From NCBI RefSeq assembly GCF_002723995.1, contig NZ_BEWP01000001.1, forward strand, positions 310,001-374,000: 64,000 nt of DNA. The letters run 5' to 3'. The position numbers were made by a program, and so were the translations under genes. Position 1 is the first letter of the stretch. The number at the start of each line of letters is the position of its first letter. The notes beneath the pieces are model-generated. The model did not search any database. It worked only from the letters and a program-made list of their open reading frames with translations, and was not told the DNA's origin. This document shows positions 45,596 to 55,450 of the stretch, piece by piece. The DNA comes from Gluconobacter kondonii (GTDB taxonomy: Bacteria > Pseudomonadota > Alphaproteobacteria > Acetobacterales > Acetobacteraceae).

Positions 45596-46060
45596 TCAGT
45601 GACGGATCACTTCGTGGCGGTTTTCGTCGTCCTCGTCATCATCATCATCCGGCGGACCGGCAATTTCCTCGTCATCGACGAGGCGACGCGGATCAATGGC
45701 GCGCCAGTCACGCTCCATCGGGGTCGCACGGCTAGCCGCGAAGTCTTCGAGTTCCGTGGAGGACTTCCAGCCATCCTCGCCAGCGTCCACGACTTCGGCG
45801 TTTTCACCGAAAGCGAACCAGTTCTCGATCACTTCCTTGCTGCTCGCACCCGGAGTGCGGCAGCGCTCGATGCTGTCGCGGACGTAAGCGCGGGCATAGG
45901 CGTTGGCGTGCATCAGGTCGATGAAGTCTTTGACCACCTCGACCGTATCATCCTCGCCTTCCGAAGCGCCGGACAGGTCGATGATGCGTACGCTCCACGT
46001 TCCCGTCTGCGGGTCGTTTTCCGGGGCGCCTTCGACAGGGTCAATCGTATCGTCGGTCAT
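45596..46060 (-). CDS. Acidic protein of unknown function, coupled to pncB
   Basis: 154 aa, strongly acidic, unknown to me. The N-terminal 75 residues look folded (TGTWSVRIIDLSGAS, VVKDFIDLMHANAYARAYVRDSIERC, KEVIENWFAFGENAEVVD); the C-terminus has a run of Asp and Glu (residues about 137-146) ending HEVIRH. It has no signal peptide or membrane helix. The pncB stop and this ATG overlap (ATGA at 46057-46060), so it is the last gene of a coupled run. Similar codon use to its neighbours; no sign of transfer. Confidence 0.85.
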   Translation of the reverse strand: MTDDTIDPVEGAPENDPQTGTWSVRIIDLSGASEGEDDTVEVVKDFIDLMHANAYARAYVRDSIERCRTPGASSKEVIENWFAFGENAEVVDAGEDGWKSSTELEDFAASRATPMERDWRAIDPRRLVDDEEIAGPPDDDDDEDDENRHEVIRH

Positions 46061-47271
46061 GAAATGTCCTTGGATGTCTCGTGGCTGTCACGGACCTTCT
46101 GGAGCAGGAACTCGCGTCCGAGTTTGACGCGGGGCTGCCCGTCATAGGCCACGATATCAGCCGTTGCATAGGTTTCGGACCAGCGGTCGGGAATGAAAGA
46201 CCCGCTGCCGATCACGTCGATCGGGGCATGAGCGTCCCGCATCGTCGAACATTTGGCGACGTTGAAGCCGGAAGAGGCAACGATCCTGACATGATGGAAC
46301 CCTGCATGGTCCAGGGCCTCCCTCATCCGCCAGATCGCCGCCGCCGACACGCCCGTTCCCACCAGATCGCGCAGTTCCTGATCGGAACGATAGCGGCGGA
46401 TGGTGCCCGGCGTGTGACGCTCAAGCACACCATATGAGGTCTGGGGGTCCAGTCCTTCAAGGAAGCGACCGCCATGCGTGTCCAGACGGACACTCAGATG
46501 CCCCTTCGCAGCACGCTCGGGGAAGCGGCGGCAGACGGCGAGCGCGTCCGTGATTTCCTGCCCGAAGTAATCCACCAGCACCGTCAGCGGATCGTTCGGA
46601 TAGACCTCGTCATACATCTCCGCCGCACGCAGCGTGGAGCCCGCATAGCCGATCAAGGCATGGGGCATGGTGCCCAGACCAGCATCAAGACCGAAGAAAC
46701 CGGCCGTGGCGTCATTGGCATTGCCGATGAAGCCACGTGCCCCTTCCTTGCGGGCCGCGCGGGAGCCGACGCCCGCCGCATAGGCCATCTGTTCCTGCAT
46801 CTCGAAGCCCGCGCAGTGGCGGGCGTCCATGGCGAGGAACGGAATGGAGGGGAGCGCCATGGCCATCTGATAGGCGTTATGGGCTGCCACGCAGGTCGAA
46901 CCGATCCGCTGGAGCACCAGCGTTTCCAGCGGCGCCAGACGACTGAAACTGCCGGTTAGGTACAGCAGTGGCTCGCCCGCCCCGACCCACTCGCCCTCGG
47001 CGTACATTTCCCGGCATTGAAGATCGAAGCCCTGCGCTTCCGCCACGTTCTTCAGCCACTGCGAGACCAGACCGCAGGCCGCAATCACCGGACGGCGGAT
47101 GAACACCGCATAGGTGACGCGGGAATCCCCGAAATGCTCCACGATATGCCGCGTTCGCCCGAAATAGGCGTCCGTCCGCGCTTCGATGGTTGTCTCGTCC
47201 AACGGGCCGAGAGTACCAAGCGCGCGCCGGAGCGCGGCTTGTGGAGTGTTCTGGGGATCGGAAACGGTCAT
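46057..47271 (-). CDS. pncB: Nicotinate phosphoribosyltransferase
   Basis: Preiss-Handler salvage enzyme that makes nicotinate mononucleotide for NAD. 404 aa. Marks are LTGSFSRLAPLETLVLQRIG, the catalytic His region FLAMDARHCAGFEMQE, GFIGNANDATAGFFGL, and the phosphate-loop segment LDTHGGRFLEGLD. Its ATG overlaps the DAHP synthase stop by one base (TAATG) and its stop overlaps the acidic-protein start. Nicotinamidase (pncA) and NadD are not nearby. Confidence 0.9.
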   Translation of the reverse strand: MTVSDPQNTPQAALRRALGTLGPLDETTIEARTDAYFGRTRHIVEHFGDSRVTYAVFIRRPVIAACGLVSQWLKNVAEAQGFDLQCREMYAEGEWVGAGEPLLYLTGSFSRLAPLETLVLQRIGSTCVAAHNAYQMAMALPSIPFLAMDARHCAGFEMQEQMAYAAGVGSRAARKEGARGFIGNANDATAGFFGLDAGLGTMPHALIGYAGSTLRAAEMYDEVYPNDPLTVLVDYFGQEITDALAVCRRFPERAAKGHLSVRLDTHGGRFLEGLDPQTSYGVLERHTPGTIRRYRSDQELRDLVGTGVSAAAIWRMREALDHAGFHHVRIVASSGFNVAKCSTMRDAHAPIDVIGSGSFIPDRWSETYATADIVAYDGQPRVKLGREFLLQKVRDSHETSKDIS

Positions 47272-48659
47272 TATTTCTTTCCTGCTCGTCCCGTCAATTC
47301 CTGAGCAAGAAGGAAGGCCATTTCAAGAGACTGTTCCGCATTAAGGCGCGGATCACAGAATGTTTCATAGCGACCGGCCAGATCGTCTTCGGTGAGACAC
47401 TGTGCACCACCGATGCATTCCGTGACGTCCTGACCGGTCATTTCAAGATGGATCCCGCCCGGACGACGGCCCGCTGCCTCAAACACGTCGAAGAAGCCGA
47501 GCACCTCGCCAAGAATATTGTCGAAAGAGCGCGTCTTGATCTTGCTGGCCGTGGTCGTGGTGTTGCCGTGCATCGGATCGCACAGCCAGGTCACGGTGCG
47601 GCCCGTGCGGTTCACGGCATCGAGCAGCGGCGGCAGATGCTCACGCACCTTGTCCTTGCCCATGCGGGAGATCAGCGTAATGCGACCGGCCTCGTCCTGC
47701 GGGTTGAGGATTTCGAGCAGCTTTTCGAGATCCGCAACCGTGGTGGTCGGGCCGACCTTGATGCCGATCGGGTTCTGCACGCCGCGCAGGAACTCGACAT
47801 GCGCGCCGTCGGGCTGACGGGTGCGATCGCCGATCCACAGGAAATGCGCCGAGCAGTCGTAATAGGCACCGCTCGTGCTGTCCACGCGGGTCAGGGCCTG
47901 TTCGTACGGCAGGAGCAGGGCTTCGTGAGACGTGTAGAACTCCGTCTCGTCGATCTGCGACGCCGAACCGTCAAAGCCGCAGGCCCGCAGGAAGGACAAC
48001 GTCTCGTCGATACGGTGGGCCAGATCCTGATAGCGCGCAGCGAGCGGCGAGCGCTCCACGAAGCCCAGATTCCAGCTATGGACCTGATGCAGGTTCGCAT
48101 AGCCGCCATGCGCGAAAGCCCGGAGCAGGTTCATCACGCCGGCGGACTGGAAATATCCGGTCTCCATGCGGCGCGGATCGGGAATACGGGCTTCGGGTGT
48201 GAATTCGGGGCCGTTGATGATGTCACCGCGATAGCACGGCAGCGTCACGCCATTGATCGTCTCGGTATTGGACGAGCGCGGCTTGGCGTACTGTCCGGCC
48301 ATGCGCCCGATCTTCACGACCGGCACCTTGGCAGCGAATGTCAGGACCACAGCCATCTGGAGCAGGACGCGGAACGTGTCGCGCACGATGTCGGCCGTGA
48401 ACTCGTCGAAGCTTTCGGCACAGGCGCCGCCCTGAAGGACGAAAGCCTCACCGCGCGAGGCTGCGGCCAGACGGGTCTTGAGGCGACGGGCTTCCCCCGC
48501 AAAGACCAGCGGTGGATATCGATGCAGACGAGCTTCGACAGCAGCAAGCGCCGCTTCATCCGCATAGGATGGAGCCTGGACGATGGGGCGGGAACGCCAG
48601 CTTGCAGGAGACCATGACATCGTGTTGGTGGACGTCGGGGTCTGGCTCGAGGGGTGCAT
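47271..48659 (-). CDS. Class II 3-deoxy-7-phosphoheptulonate synthase (DAHP synthase)
   Basis: First enzyme of the shikimate pathway, plant/mycobacterial type. 462 aa from the ATG at 48659 ([20 protein letters not shown]), with GGAGGG 6 bases upstream. Marks: [31 protein letters not shown], the His-rich [50 protein letters not shown], and [11 protein letters not shown]. The metal and substrate residues look intact. Supplies the aroKB fusion at 23.4 kb. First gene of the DAHPS-pncB-acidic run. Confidence 0.94.
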   Translation of the reverse strand: MHPSSQTPTSTNTMSWSPASWRSRPIVQAPSYADEAALAAVEARLHRYPPLVFAGEARRLKTRLAAASRGEAFVLQGGACAESFDEFTADIVRDTFRVLLQMAVVLTFAAKVPVVKIGRMAGQYAKPRSSNTETINGVTLPCYRGDIINGPEFTPEARIPDPRRMETGYFQSAGVMNLLRAFAHGGYANLHQVHSWNLGFVERSPLAARYQDLAHRIDETLSFLRACGFDGSASQIDETEFYTSHEALLLPYEQALTRVDSTSGAYYDCSAHFLWIGDRTRQPDGAHVEFLRGVQNPIGIKVGPTTTVADLEKLLEILNPQDEAGRITLISRMGKDKVREHLPPLLDAVNRTGRTVTWLCDPMHGNTTTTASKIKTRSFDNILGEVLGFFDVFEAAGRRPGGIHLEMTGQDVTECIGGAQCLTEDDLAGRYETFCDPRLNAEQSLEMAFLLAQELTGRAGKK

Positions 48660-48706
48660 CAAATGCCCTCCGGAAGGATGTGAATGCAGGAGTTGCGGGG
48701 GGCTGG

Positions 48707-49360
48707 TTATGGCCGAAAAAGCGCGACGTTGATAGCGCGAAACGTCAGATTGTATCGCATGGCACCTGTCTGCGGATGGAATGTTTCGCGAATGCGGGAG
48801 ACCCCGTGCCATGCAAAGCGAGATGCTCCACCCCAGACCACGACATCCCCATCCAGAAGTTCGATGATGCGCTTGGGCTCATTTCGTGTAAGGCCACCAA
48901 ACGAAAAGCGCGCCGGGACGCCAAGGGAAACTGACACGATCGGCGCTTCAGGCCTCCCCTCGTCACGGTCCTGATGCAGCCCCATGCCCGCTCCCGGTGC
49001 ATAGCGATTGATGAGGCAGGACGAGGGATCGAAGCCGTCATATCCCGCTTCCGCTGCTGCCCGGACAGCCAGATGACGAAGTGCGTCCGGCATGGCTGGC
49101 CAGAACAGGCCGGTCTGTGGATCAGTTCGGGTGTAGCGATATCCCGATGGATCGGCAGTCCAGCCACAGGCTCCGCAGGAGGTCATGGCGGCGGACATCG
49201 GTCCCATGCGCGTGTGAAAATGCCGGAAGGGTGCGATGACGCTCACATCCGTAATGGCCTGATGGAGCGCAGAAGCATCCGGCAACGCAAAGCCGGGCAA
49301 CCACACCGCGCCTTCCGTCAGAACGGTTCTGGGACGCAGAGACGCGAAAAGATCCTCCAT
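48707..49360 (-). CDS. alkB: AlkB-family alpha-ketoglutarate-dependent DNA dioxygenase
   Basis: Oxidative demethylation of 1-meA and 3-meC in DNA. 217 aa from the ATG at 49360, with GGAGAGGGG a few bases upstream. Iron ligands His129 and Asp131 ([10 protein letters not shown]) and His185 (FAWHGVSRI); 2-oxoglutarate Arg202 and Arg208 in [21 protein letters not shown] is the AlkB loop, as in E. coli. No ada gene is adjacent. It lies 47 bases before DAHP synthase on the same strand. Confidence 0.94.
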   Translation of the reverse strand: MEDLFASLRPRTVLTEGAVWLPGFALPDASALHQAITDVSVIAPFRHFHTRMGPMSAAMTSCGACGWTADPSGYRYTRTDPQTGLFWPAMPDALRHLAVRAAAEAGYDGFDPSSCLINRYAPGAGMGLHQDRDEGRPEAPIVSVSLGVPARFSFGGLTRNEPKRIIELLDGDVVVWGGASRFAWHGVSRIRETFHPQTGAMRYNLTFRAINVALFRP

Positions 49361-49442
49361 CAACCCCTCTCCGAACGGCGATAAAATTTCCCGAATTTCG
49401 GCATGACCCTGCATATGGAAACGTTGCACAGGAAAAGAACTC

Positions 49443-49471
49443 TTGAACCCGGCTCAAAGCAGGCCGATTAT
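49443..49471 (+). promoter_or_regulatory. Putative sigma-70 promoter for the secreted protein gene
   Basis: TTGAAC (49443-49448), a 17-base spacer and GATTAT (49466-49471). Four to five of six matches each. It would leave a leader of about 90 bases. Confidence 0.35.
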
Positions 49472-49569
49472 AGAACGATATGCCGCCTTGCCGATGAATG
49501 TCAGACCATGACGTTATCAGAACTCTGCAAGGCAGTTTTGTTGTCATGATCGGCCAAGGACTGGATCAC

Positions 49570-49983
49570 ATGTTGTCCTCTTCCCGTTTCTTCTGCCACG
49601 CCCTGCTGGCGACTGCCCTGGTGGCAGGGGCGGCACAGGCCCAGACCGCGACGTTCGGTCAGCCTTATGCCTCCGGCACGACCCTTCCCGTGCAGCCGAA
49701 TCAGGGGCAGACGGACGCCAAGCAGCAGGCCACGACAGGCGGCGAGCATTTCCGGGCACGCGGCCATCGCAAACCGCCTCCGGGCTATTCCGATACGCCG
49801 TCCAACGATTTCGAGCATGGCCCGGACCCGGATCATGAGGCGGGTGTGGAACGTGATTCCGTAACGGGCGCAAACCTCTCCAAGTTCGGATCGTCCTATC
49901 AGGGTAGCAACAACACTCAGTCCGGCCAGCTCGGCGACGCCACTGGCAACGGCTATGTCGCGCCGCGCGGAAACGGCTGGTAA
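49570..49983 (+). CDS. Small secreted/periplasmic protein, unknown
   Basis: 137 aa from the ATG at 49570 (MLSSSRFFCHALLATALVAGAAQAQ), with AAGGA 9-10 bases upstream; the frame is open 24 codons further. Signal peptide cleaved about AQA/QTA. The mature part is low in hydrophobics and rich in Gly, Gln, Asn, Asp and His (GGEHFRARGHRKPPPGYSD, NDFEHGPDPDHEAG, GSNNTQSGQLGDATGNGY), so probably disordered. I recognise no family. Divergent from alkB and followed after 66 bases by the hydrolase. Confidence 0.7.
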   Translation: MLSSSRFFCHALLATALVAGAAQAQTATFGQPYASGTTLPVQPNQGQTDAKQQATTGGEHFRARGHRKPPPGYSDTPSNDFEHGPDPDHEAGVERDSVTGANLSKFGSSYQGSNNTQSGQLGDATGNGYVAPRGNGW

Positions 49984-50049
49984 GACACGCAACCAAAACC
50001 CCGGCAGCAAGTTCTGATCCCCGTATGACTTCCTTCGAGGATCAGAACC

Positions 50050-50874
50050 ATGCCGTATATCACCGCCACTGATGGAACGAGCCTTCACGTCAAGGATATG
50101 GGGGCAGGCAAGCCTGTCGTCCTGATTCATGGCTGGCCCCTCACCGGGGACATGTGGGAAAAACAGACGCTTGCACTGGTGGAGGCGGGTTATCGCGTCA
50201 TCACCTATGACCGGCGCGGCTTTGGCCAGTCCGGTCACCCGATCGACTGCTACGATTACGATACATTCGCCGACGATCTGGCGGTCATTCTCGAACAGCT
50301 CGATCTGTGGGATGCGACGCTGGTCGGCTTCTCCATGGGCGGCGGCGAAGTCGCCCGCTATCTGAGCCGACATGGTCGTTCACGCATTTCCAAAACCGTC
50401 CTGCTCTCGTCCGTCGTGCCGTTCCTGCTCAAAACGTCCGATAATCCTAAAGGCGTGGACATTGCCGTGCTCGACGGGATCAAGCAGAAAATCCGTCAGG
50501 ACCGTTTTGGCTTCCTGAAAGATTTCATTCCAGACTTCTACGGCGTCAGCATGATCCATCACCCCGTCAGTCAGGGCGTGCTGGACTGGTCCTTCCTGCT
50601 GGCCAGCATGGCTAGCCCGATGGCCACGCTGGACTGCGTGGATGCTTGGGGCACGACCGATTTCCGTCCGGATCTTCAGGCCTTTACCGTTCCGACGCTG
50701 GTGATCCATGGAACAGGTGATTCAACCGTTCCGGCGGAAATTTCTGGCGAGAAGGCCGCGGCGGCCATTCCGGGTTCGACCTGGATTTCCTATGAAGGCG
50801 CGCCGCACGGGCTGTTCATGACCCATGCCGAGCGGGTGAACGAGGATCTACTCCGCTTTCTCGCCACACCCTGA
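50050..50874 (+). CDS. Alpha/beta hydrolase (non-heme chloroperoxidase-like)
   Basis: 274 aa, no signal peptide. Nucleophile Ser in LVGFSMGGGEVARYL, acid Asp in VIHGTGDSTVPAE, His in YEGAPHGLFMTHAERV; oxyanion strand VLIHGWPLTGDMW. The arrangement matches the cofactor-free haloperoxidase/perhydrolase-esterase group. It is preceded by GAGGATCAGAACC. The natural substrate (ester or lactone) cannot be told. Convergent with the FUSC exporter gene, 8 bases apart. Confidence 0.88.
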   Translation: MPYITATDGTSLHVKDMGAGKPVVLIHGWPLTGDMWEKQTLALVEAGYRVITYDRRGFGQSGHPIDCYDYDTFADDLAVILEQLDLWDATLVGFSMGGGEVARYLSRHGRSRISKTVLLSSVVPFLLKTSDNPKGVDIAVLDGIKQKIRQDRFGFLKDFIPDFYGVSMIHHPVSQGVLDWSFLLASMASPMATLDCVDAWGTTDFRPDLQAFTVPTLVIHGTGDSTVPAEISGEKAAAAIPGSTWISYEGAPHGLFMTHAERVNEDLLRFLATP

Positions 50875-50881
50875 GGGCGCT

Positions 50882-52921
50882 TCAGAACGCGCCTTTGAGA
50901 AACGCCCTGCTGACCGGCATTTCAGTCCGCACGATCAGCAGGGACCCGATGGCCAGAACCAGATCATGGCGGATCGACGGGTCCTGTGACTGTCGCTCCA
51001 GCGCATAGAGTTCGTCGAGGGTCGGGTCGATGGTCGCGGTTGTGTGCGTCAGAGGCAGCTTACGGCGGGACAGGTTGCGGACCAGCCCGTCCACCGCAGC
51101 CACCGCAGTGTCCGGCAGGCTTCCATGCTGCGCGAGCTTACGCAGCATCAGAACGTTTCGCCCGACCGTCAGAACCGAGAGCGTTCCGCGCAGCATGGCC
51201 TCTGCCCGGTCGCTGGACAGAGAGCCCGCAAAGCGCACGGCGCGCTCCATGCTCTGCGTGCCTTCGTTGATCCAGACATATTCGTCCATCACGACACCCG
51301 GCAGCGCAAGACGCCGCAGACTACGCTTGAGCTGATAACGCAGAACCTCGCCCGCACGAGCGGGCGTAAACGGCAGGATAGCACGGAAGATCACCACACC
51401 AGCTCCAAGGCCCAGCAGCAGGGCGATGGTGGTGTTGAACCAGCCGATTTCGTTGATACGTCCCTGATTGTCCATCCCCAGCAGGAATGGAAAAAAGGTC
51501 CCATATGACGCCGCCATGACCGCCGTAGAAGGATTGCGAGCGGCCAGGCCGCCGATCATCATGAAGAACCCGACCACGAGGCAGAAGAACGGATAATTTG
51601 CCGTAACCGGCATAACGATAAAGACCGGGATGATGCTTCCCAGAGCCGCGAAAACCGCACCGTAGAAAAATGCGGAACTCAGCAGCACGGTGTTTTCGAA
51701 GGTTGCAAAACGCGCGCAAACCACGGCGATAAAGGTCAGGAACACGCTGCCCTGCGGCCATGCCGTAACTTCCCAGACATAGGCCCCGAACAGCAGCGCC
51801 ACGGTCGTGCGGATGCCGTTGCGCATGGACGCGCGCCAGTCCGGATTGCGGGTCAGGCGATGGCGCTCCGACACAGGGGCCCCATCCACGCTGGCCCGAT
51901 AGGAGCGCAGGGTTTCGCACAGATCGGACAGCATGACTTCCACGCCCGTAAGAATAATGCCTTCGTTGAGGGAATCCTCGTCGTCGCGAGGCAGGACCGT
52001 CTGCATGCGCCCGCGACATTCCGCCAGAAGGGCCTCGGCCTGCACCAGAGCACCGATTCCGCGCCGATCCGTCACCAGACGCTCCGGCAAGCCGTCCAGC
52101 GCATTGGCCATATTTTCCAGAAACGGCCGCAGGGCTTCGGGCTGGTGCGTCACAGACGTCATACGGGTCCGCAGGCCCAGTCCACGCGACAGAACGCGCG
52201 CAACCAGTCCGAGCGTGACATAGGCGTGTTCGACCTCGTTGCCTTCGCTACGGATCTCGATACGGCTGAATTCGATCTGATCGCTGGAGGCCTGAAGAGA
52301 CCCCAGCAGCGCGGACAGATCATCCGTCGCGCCCGTTTTCTGGCGCAGGACAGCCGTCAGCGCCGGGATGGCGCGGGTCAGAATAGCCTGAAGACGGTTC
52401 CGCAGTTCTTCACGTGCACGTCCGGCGACATTGGGAAGCGCCATCATGCCCATCGCCGTCTCGCAGATCACGCCGAGGAAAATATAGGTTCCCCGCGCCA
52501 TCGCGATGTTGAAGACGTGATCCGGTTCCTTCACCGCGCCCAGCGCGATGATGGTGCAGGTATAGCCCGCAAGCACGAGCGCATATCCGCGGAAATTATG
52601 CGTCAGCGTGGCAAGGCCCGCGCACAGCCCGACCCAGATGGCAAGGGCGGGCAGAAACAGCCACGGCGATTGCGGGAAAGCCGCCATGAGCACAATCGCC
52701 ATCACCATCCCGATGACGGTGCCGACCAGACGCCAGCGCCCTTTGGAAATACTCTCGCCGCGCGAATTTTGGGCGACGATCCAGACGGTCATGGCAGCCC
52801 ATTGCGGCTCACCGAGTTCCATCCACAGCGCGATCGCCAGCGCCAGAAGCGAGGCGACCGTAGTGCGGAGGGCGAACATGACGGACGTGATGGACGGGGC
52901 AAACAGCCAGCCAAACTTCAT
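50882..52921 (-). CDS. FUSC-family exporter (AaeB-like aromatic acid efflux)
   Basis: 679 aa. Two hydrophobic blocks of about six helices each (about residues 15-190 and 370-530) are separated by a long soluble helical region, the layout of FUSC/AaeB/YccS proteins. N-terminal ALRTTVASLLALAIALWMELGEPQWAAMTVWIVAQ is diagnostic of AaeB-type. The partner membrane-fusion protein AaeA is not adjacent, so partner and substrate (possibly aromatic acids) are uncertain. The C-terminus is a basic, Leu-rich soluble domain. Confidence 0.88.
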   Translation of the reverse strand: MKFGWLFAPSITSVMFALRTTVASLLALAIALWMELGEPQWAAMTVWIVAQNSRGESISKGRWRLVGTVIGMVMAIVLMAAFPQSPWLFLPALAIWVGLCAGLATLTHNFRGYALVLAGYTCTIIALGAVKEPDHVFNIAMARGTYIFLGVICETAMGMMALPNVAGRAREELRNRLQAILTRAIPALTAVLRQKTGATDDLSALLGSLQASSDQIEFSRIEIRSEGNEVEHAYVTLGLVARVLSRGLGLRTRMTSVTHQPEALRPFLENMANALDGLPERLVTDRRGIGALVQAEALLAECRGRMQTVLPRDDEDSLNEGIILTGVEVMLSDLCETLRSYRASVDGAPVSERHRLTRNPDWRASMRNGIRTTVALLFGAYVWEVTAWPQGSVFLTFIAVVCARFATFENTVLLSSAFFYGAVFAALGSIIPVFIVMPVTANYPFFCLVVGFFMMIGGLAARNPSTAVMAASYGTFFPFLLGMDNQGRINEIGWFNTTIALLLGLGAGVVIFRAILPFTPARAGEVLRYQLKRSLRRLALPGVVMDEYVWINEGTQSMERAVRFAGSLSSDRAEAMLRGTLSVLTVGRNVLMLRKLAQHGSLPDTAVAAVDGLVRNLSRRKLPLTHTTATIDPTLDELYALERQSQDPSIRHDLVLAIGSLLIVRTEMPVSRAFLKGAF

Positions 52922-52952
52922 GCCCGGTCTTGCCCTTCAGAAATTCTGTGAC

Positions 52953-52969
52953 GGCCCGACTGCCGGGCC
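52953..52969 (-). other. Short GC hairpin downstream of gor
   Basis: GGCCCG and CGGGCC with a 5-base loop lie 33 bases past the gor stop and just before the FUSC gene start. No T-run follows. Possible weak terminator or pause site in the leader of the FUSC mRNA. Confidence 0.3.
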
Positions 52970-53001
52970 TCCGTGAGACCAGTACGCGCCGTCATGATGG
53001 A

Positions 53002-54399
53002 TCAGCCTGCTTTTCGGGGAACGTGACGTGTGAGGCTTCGCATGGTCACGAATTCCTCCGCGCTGGTGGGGTGCAGGCCGATCGTGCGATCGAAATCCCG
53101 CTTCGTCAGCTTTGCCGTAATCGCAATGGCAAGGCCCTGAATGATTTCCGGCGCATCCGGGCCGATCATGTGGGCACCAAGCACGATCTGGCTCTTTGCG
53201 TCCACGACGAGCTTCATCAGGGTCTTGCCCTTGCGGCCTGAAAGCGTCTGGCGCATCGGCGTGAAGCTGGATGTGTAGATATCCACGTCATGGCTCTGTA
53301 CGGCGTCTTCTTCGCTCAGACCCACCGTGGCAAGCGGCTGGGAGAAGAACACAGCCTTGGGCGTCGTGGCGAAAGACCACTCCCGGCCCGGTTCGCCAAA
53401 CAGCCGCTCGGCGAGGATATGACCTTCGGCAATGGCGGTCGGCGTGAGGTTGTAGGTGTCCGTCACGTCGCCGATGGCATAGATGCCCGGCACATTGGTC
53501 GTCGCATCGTCAGGCTGCTTGGCCGGAATACGGCCGTCCCAGGTCGCCACGCCCGCATTGTCGAGCTTCAGCGGGGCCAGATTGGGATGACGGCCGGTCG
53601 CCATGAACACGCAGTCGGTCTCAATGACCTCCCCGCCTTCAAGATGCAGACGGAAAATTTCGCCGGCCTTCTCGATCCGCTCCGGCGAGCGGCCGGGATG
53701 CGCCTTGATACCGTTCAGCGGCAGCAGTTCGGAGAGATGGGCGCGCAGTTCGTTGTCAAAGCCGCGCAAAGGATTTTGCTGGCGGAAGACCAGATCCACC
53801 TTCGAGCCGAGCCCTGCAAAAATCCCGGCAAATTCTAGGCCAATATAGCCGCTGCCGATCACGGCGACGCGCTCGGGGCGGTCCGCCAGATGGAAGGCAT
53901 CGTCCGAGACAATGGCATGTTCCGCGCCGGGAATGTTCAGGCGCGTGGGCGTAGAGCCCGTAGCGATGACGATATTCTTCGCCCGGACCCTCTGGACGGA
54001 TGCATCCGGTACGAGTTCAGACGGGCCGATTTCGACCGTATGGGCGTCCACGAAACTGGCATCGCCCGTAAACAGCGTCACGCCCGCCTTTTCCAGCATC
54101 GAAACATAGATGCGGTTGAGGCGCTCGATCTCGCGGTCCTTGGCGCTGATCAGTGTGGACCAGTCATGGGCGACCGGCGCGACGTCCCATCCATAGGAGG
54201 GGGCATCGGCGATCTCGCGGCCATAATCGGCCGCGTAGACCATCAGTTTCTTGGGCACGCAGCCCAGATTGACGCAGGTTCCACCCCAGTGACGGCGCTC
54301 CGCAATCGCGACGCGCGCTCCGTTCTGGGCGGCAATGCGCGCACAGCGCACTCCGCCCGATCCGGCACCAATAACGAACAGATCAAAATCCTGCATCAT
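53002..54399 (-). CDS. gor: Glutathione-disulfide reductase
   Basis: FAD enzyme that reduces GSSG with NADPH. About 465 aa from the ATG at 54399 (a second ATG follows at once; AAGG lies 5-8 bases upstream). FAD motif LFVIGAGSGGVRCAR; redox disulfide GGTCVNLGCVPKKLM; NADP Rossmann VAVIGSGYIGLEFAGIFAGLGSKVDLVFR with Arg suited to NADPH; DAFHLADRPERVAV; active-site His-Glu in IGLHPTSAEEFVTM at the C-terminus. It follows fpr by 28 bases. Supports glutathione-based redox balance with sodB and msrPQ. Confidence 0.94.
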   Translation of the reverse strand: MMQDFDLFVIGAGSGGVRCARIAAQNGARVAIAERRHWGGTCVNLGCVPKKLMVYAADYGREIADAPSYGWDVAPVAHDWSTLISAKDREIERLNRIYVSMLEKAGVTLFTGDASFVDAHTVEIGPSELVPDASVQRVRAKNIVIATGSTPTRLNIPGAEHAIVSDDAFHLADRPERVAVIGSGYIGLEFAGIFAGLGSKVDLVFRQQNPLRGFDNELRAHLSELLPLNGIKAHPGRSPERIEKAGEIFRLHLEGGEVIETDCVFMATGRHPNLAPLKLDNAGVATWDGRIPAKQPDDATTNVPGIYAIGDVTDTYNLTPTAIAEGHILAERLFGEPGREWSFATTPKAVFFSQPLATVGLSEEDAVQSHDVDIYTSSFTPMRQTLSGRKGKTLMKLVVDAKSQIVLGAHMIGPDAPEIIQGLAIAITAKLTKRDFDRTIGLHPTSAEEFVTMRSLTRHVPRKAG

Positions 54400-54427
54400 T
54401 CCGGCCTTTCGTACCCTGTTTGAAACC

Positions 54428-55315
54428 TCAGCGCTCGGCGAAGGCCTTCTCGACGACATACGAGCCCTGATGGCTCATATTGCCTTCCTCAAAGCCCATA
54501 CGCTCCAGCAGGGCTTCGGTGTCGGCCAGCATTTCCGGCGAACCGCAGATCATGACGCGGTCATGCTCGGGGTCCAGCTTGTCGATGCCCAAATCTTCGA
54601 AAATCTTGCCCGTCTCGATCAGCTTGGTGATGCGATCGGTCACGGCGTAATCTTCGCGGGTCACAGCCGGGTAGTAGCGCAGCTTGCCGGCAACGAACTC
54701 ACCGAGGAACTCATGCTGCGGCAGTTCGTGGCGGATGTGGTTCTCGTAGGCCAGCTCGCCCGAAATGCGGACGGTGTGGCTGAGGATCACGTTCTCATAG
54801 CGCTCATAGGCCTCGGGGTCCTTGATGAGGCTCATGAACGGTGCCAGACCCGTGCCCGTGGACAGGAAATACAGGTTGCGGCCCGGCTTGAGGTTGTCGA
54901 GCAGCAGCGTGCCAACCGGCTTGCGACCGATCAGAACCGTATCACCGACCTTCACATGGCGCAGACGCGAGGTCAGCGGGCCATCGGGAACGGCAATGGA
55001 GAGGAACTCCATGTTGTCTTCGTAATTGGCGGACGCGATCGAATAGGCGCGCAGGAGCGGCTTGCCCTCGACTTCAATGCCGATCATCGCGAACTGGCCG
55101 TTCTCGAAGCGCAGACCGGGATCGCGCGTCGTGGTGAAGCTGAACAGGCGGTCCGTCCAGTGATGGACCGTCAGTACCTTGGCCGGATACAGATGCGCAT
55201 ATTCCTTGCTCGGCTCGGCAAGGCGATACTGCTTCGGATGGCCTTCGAACGGCACAAGGCCGGTCAGGGGCTCGTCGATCTCGGGCGTGGGGGCGGCAAA
55301 AGTCGGGTTAGACAT
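54428..55315 (-). CDS. fpr: Ferredoxin/flavodoxin-NADP+ reductase
   Basis: 295 aa, somewhat longer than the usual 257 because of an N-terminal extension of about 35 residues (MSNPTFAAPTPEIDEPLTGL). FAD motif LLRAYSIASANYEDN; NADP motif STGTGLAPFMSLI; VMICGSPEMLADTEALLERMGF; the C-terminus GSYVVEKAFAER resembles the alphaproteobacterial FPR type with a final aromatic-poor tail. Exchanges electrons between NADPH and ferredoxin for Fe-S and stress metabolism. Same strand as gor and upstream of it. Confidence 0.94.
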   Translation of the reverse strand: MSNPTFAAPTPEIDEPLTGLVPFEGHPKQYRLAEPSKEYAHLYPAKVLTVHHWTDRLFSFTTTRDPGLRFENGQFAMIGIEVEGKPLLRAYSIASANYEDNMEFLSIAVPDGPLTSRLRHVKVGDTVLIGRKPVGTLLLDNLKPGRNLYFLSTGTGLAPFMSLIKDPEAYERYENVILSHTVRISGELAYENHIRHELPQHEFLGEFVAGKLRYYPAVTREDYAVTDRITKLIETGKIFEDLGIDKLDPEHDRVMICGSPEMLADTEALLERMGFEEGNMSHQGSYVVEKAFAER

Positions 55316-55450
55316 GTCTGGTTCTGTCTCCGATGCGGAACGGATAACAGGTCTCGGACCTGATAAGGGTCGGGTCTTTTAGCCCAATCGTCACCGCTCG
55401 GGAAACCCATGTGCGTTGAAGCGCATGCCGGAATGACGCACAAGACTCTT

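Noticed and set aside
47190-48617. A 475-codon open frame antisense to class II DAHP synthase
   Set aside because: No motifs; lies wholly over a well-conserved enzyme.
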